Part shown: positions 6,062-6,308 of the stretch, in pieces | Numbering within the stretch: position 1 is the first letter of the stretch | How the letters are laid out: each line of letters begins with the position of its first letter | Source of the DNA: Bacteroidales bacterium | GTDB taxonomy: Bacteria; Bacteroidota; Bacteroidia; Bacteroidales; Muribaculaceae | Direction of reading: 5' to 3' | Assembly (NCBI GenBank): GCA_004553095.1 | Contig: SFMJ01000129.1 | Location: 1-6,308 of the forward strand | Length of the DNA stretch: 6,308 bases | The notes under the pieces: generated by a model | Told to the model about the DNA's origin: nothing | The model's input: only the letters and a program-made list of their open reading frames with translations | Databases searched by the model: none | Position numbers and translations under genes: made by a program

Positions 6062-6095
6062 CAAATTTAATTAATTATTTACGATTTATAACAAA
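6062..6095 (-). promoter_or_regulatory. Candidate Bacteroidetes-type promoter for the sugar kinase and possibly the following genes
   Basis: On the minus strand TTTG (6092-6095) is followed after 22 bases by TAAATTTG (6062-6069), matching the Bacteroidetes primary sigma consensus TTTG...TAnnTTTG with a spacer slightly longer than the usual 19-21. Transcription would begin near 6055, giving a leader of about 35-40 bases to the ATG at 6018. A second TAAATTTG at 6092-6099 overlaps the upstream box, and AAATTTG recurs at 6113-6119. In such AT-rich sequence chance matches are possible. Confidence 0.4.
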
Positions 6096-6181
6096 TTTAG
6101 TGAGATTTTTATCAAATTTTTGTCACTTTTTTTTCTTTATTTATTTTCTCTCTCAATTTCCAACGTTTTTTATGCATTTTC

Positions 6182-6197
6182 TTAGAGCGCGTTCCTT
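6182..6197 (-). repeat. 16-bp repeat, copy 2, upstream of the sugar kinase leader
   Basis: An exact match to 416-431 and in the same orientation (AAGGAACGCGCTCTAA on the minus strand). It lies between the hairpin at 6231-6261 and the candidate promoter at 6062-6095. The GC-rich core stands out from the AT-rich surroundings. The shorter piece AAGGAACG also occurs just before argR (1901-1908). Confidence 0.6.
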
Positions 6198-6230
6198 TCC
6201 CTGTATATCTGTTTCTTCATGAAGTAATGA

Positions 6231-6261
6231 AAAGGGGTGCACCTTTACGGCACACCCCTTT
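6231..6261 (-). terminator. Hairpin terminator-like structure for an upstream minus-strand gene
   Basis: The arms AAAGGGGTG and CACCCCTTT form nine perfect pairs. As minus-strand RNA the stem extends by U-G, G-U, C-G and C-G pairs to 13 bp closing a GUAAA loop. As plus-strand RNA two of these become C-A and A-C mismatches, which favours function on the minus strand. It is followed there by UUUUCAUUACUU, a weak U-tract. It probably ends transcription of a gene to the right of the window and so separates that gene from the sugar kinase. Confidence 0.55.
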
Positions 6262-6308
6262 GGTTCGTTGGGTTTTCTCCCGACTTCTCTTATACGAGGT
6301 GGGGATTG

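Larger units (their letters stand above)
6019..6308. other. Intergenic region at the right edge
   Basis: No convincing gene was found in these 290 bases. From left to right it holds a very AT-rich leader with a candidate minus-strand promoter, one copy of a 16-bp repeat, a 10-bp palindrome CTTCATGAAG (6214-6223) and a strong hairpin. The last 47 bases are unassigned. On the minus strand one frame ends with a TAA at 6290-6292 after NPHLV, which could be the tail of a gene beyond the window, but five codons cannot prove it. Confidence 0.5.

Noticed and set aside
6085..6177. A 30-codon minus-strand reading frame starting four bases after the 16-bp repeat, lysine- and asparagine-rich.
   Set aside because: Its composition simply reflects the AT-rich spacer, it overlaps the candidate promoter, and no motif or known small protein is recognisable.
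6157..6308. An open minus-strand frame entering from the right edge and running through the hairpin to a TGA near 6157.
   Set aside because: It would pass through a strong terminator-like hairpin and shows no domain or motif. Chance openness over about 50 codons is plausible.
1..6308. CRISPR arrays, insertion sequences, tRNA or rRNA genes, phage or toxin-antitoxin genes.
   Set aside because: No repeat-spacer pattern, transposase motif, cloverleaf or related protein was seen anywhere. The window is a compact single-strand chromosomal gene cluster.

Overview
The window looks like a moderate-GC Bacteroidales chromosome. A member of Porphyromonas or a close relative is the best guess. The reasons are: gene content typical of the order (a DUF5106 thioredoxin-like protein, a bifunctional nuclease with a UVR tail, an MnmA paralogue, and a 12-residue N-terminus I recall from Bacteroides-type SpeA); a TAnnTTTG-type promoter; AT-rich spacers between genes of roughly 50% GC; and modest Shine-Dalgarno sites. 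This is inferred from sequence reading only, without a search.

All eight recognisable genes lie on the minus strand and read from right to left. From the right edge: a short spacer with a 13-bp hairpin that pairs fully only as minus-strand RNA (6231-6261), which probably ends a gene beyond the window; an AT-rich leader with a candidate promoter (6062-6095); a BadF-type sugar kinase (5164-6018); an exported DUF5106/thioredoxin-like protein with a CDDC motif (4168-5088); a four-helix DoxX membrane protein (3645-4136); the tRNA 2-thiouridylase MnmA (2542-3648); a bifunctional nuclease with a UVR motif (1928-2545); arginine repressor ArgR (1464-1886); an ArgC-like protein (479-1402); a small tailless SSB (71-403); and the first 12 codons of what looks like arginine decarboxylase speA (1-36). 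The doxX/mnmA and mnmA/nuclease pairs each overlap by an ATGA, so the middle of the cluster is almost certainly one transcript.

The most unusual part is the arginine block on the left. The ArgC homologue keeps its overall fold and the C-terminal dimerisation signature. It has lost the catalytic cysteine motif (NPGC reads VPES), the third glycine of the nucleotide-binding loop, and the HxHxPE segment carrying the catalytic histidine. Its neighbour ArgR has no ATG in frame, lacks the first helix of its DNA-binding domain, and has Ser for the first Asp of the arginine-binding GDDT motif. Both reading frames are nevertheless intact and well conserved elsewhere. The pair looks like a remnant of a Bacteroidales argR-argC arginine operon that lost its biosynthetic role while staying beside speA, the gene that consumes arginine to make agmatine. 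Whether the two proteins are decaying or have been given a new task cannot be decided from one sequence.

A 16-bp perfect repeat occurs once upstream of ssb (416-431) and once in the right-hand spacer (6182-6197), in the same orientation relative to the genes. Its first eight bases on the minus strand also precede argR.
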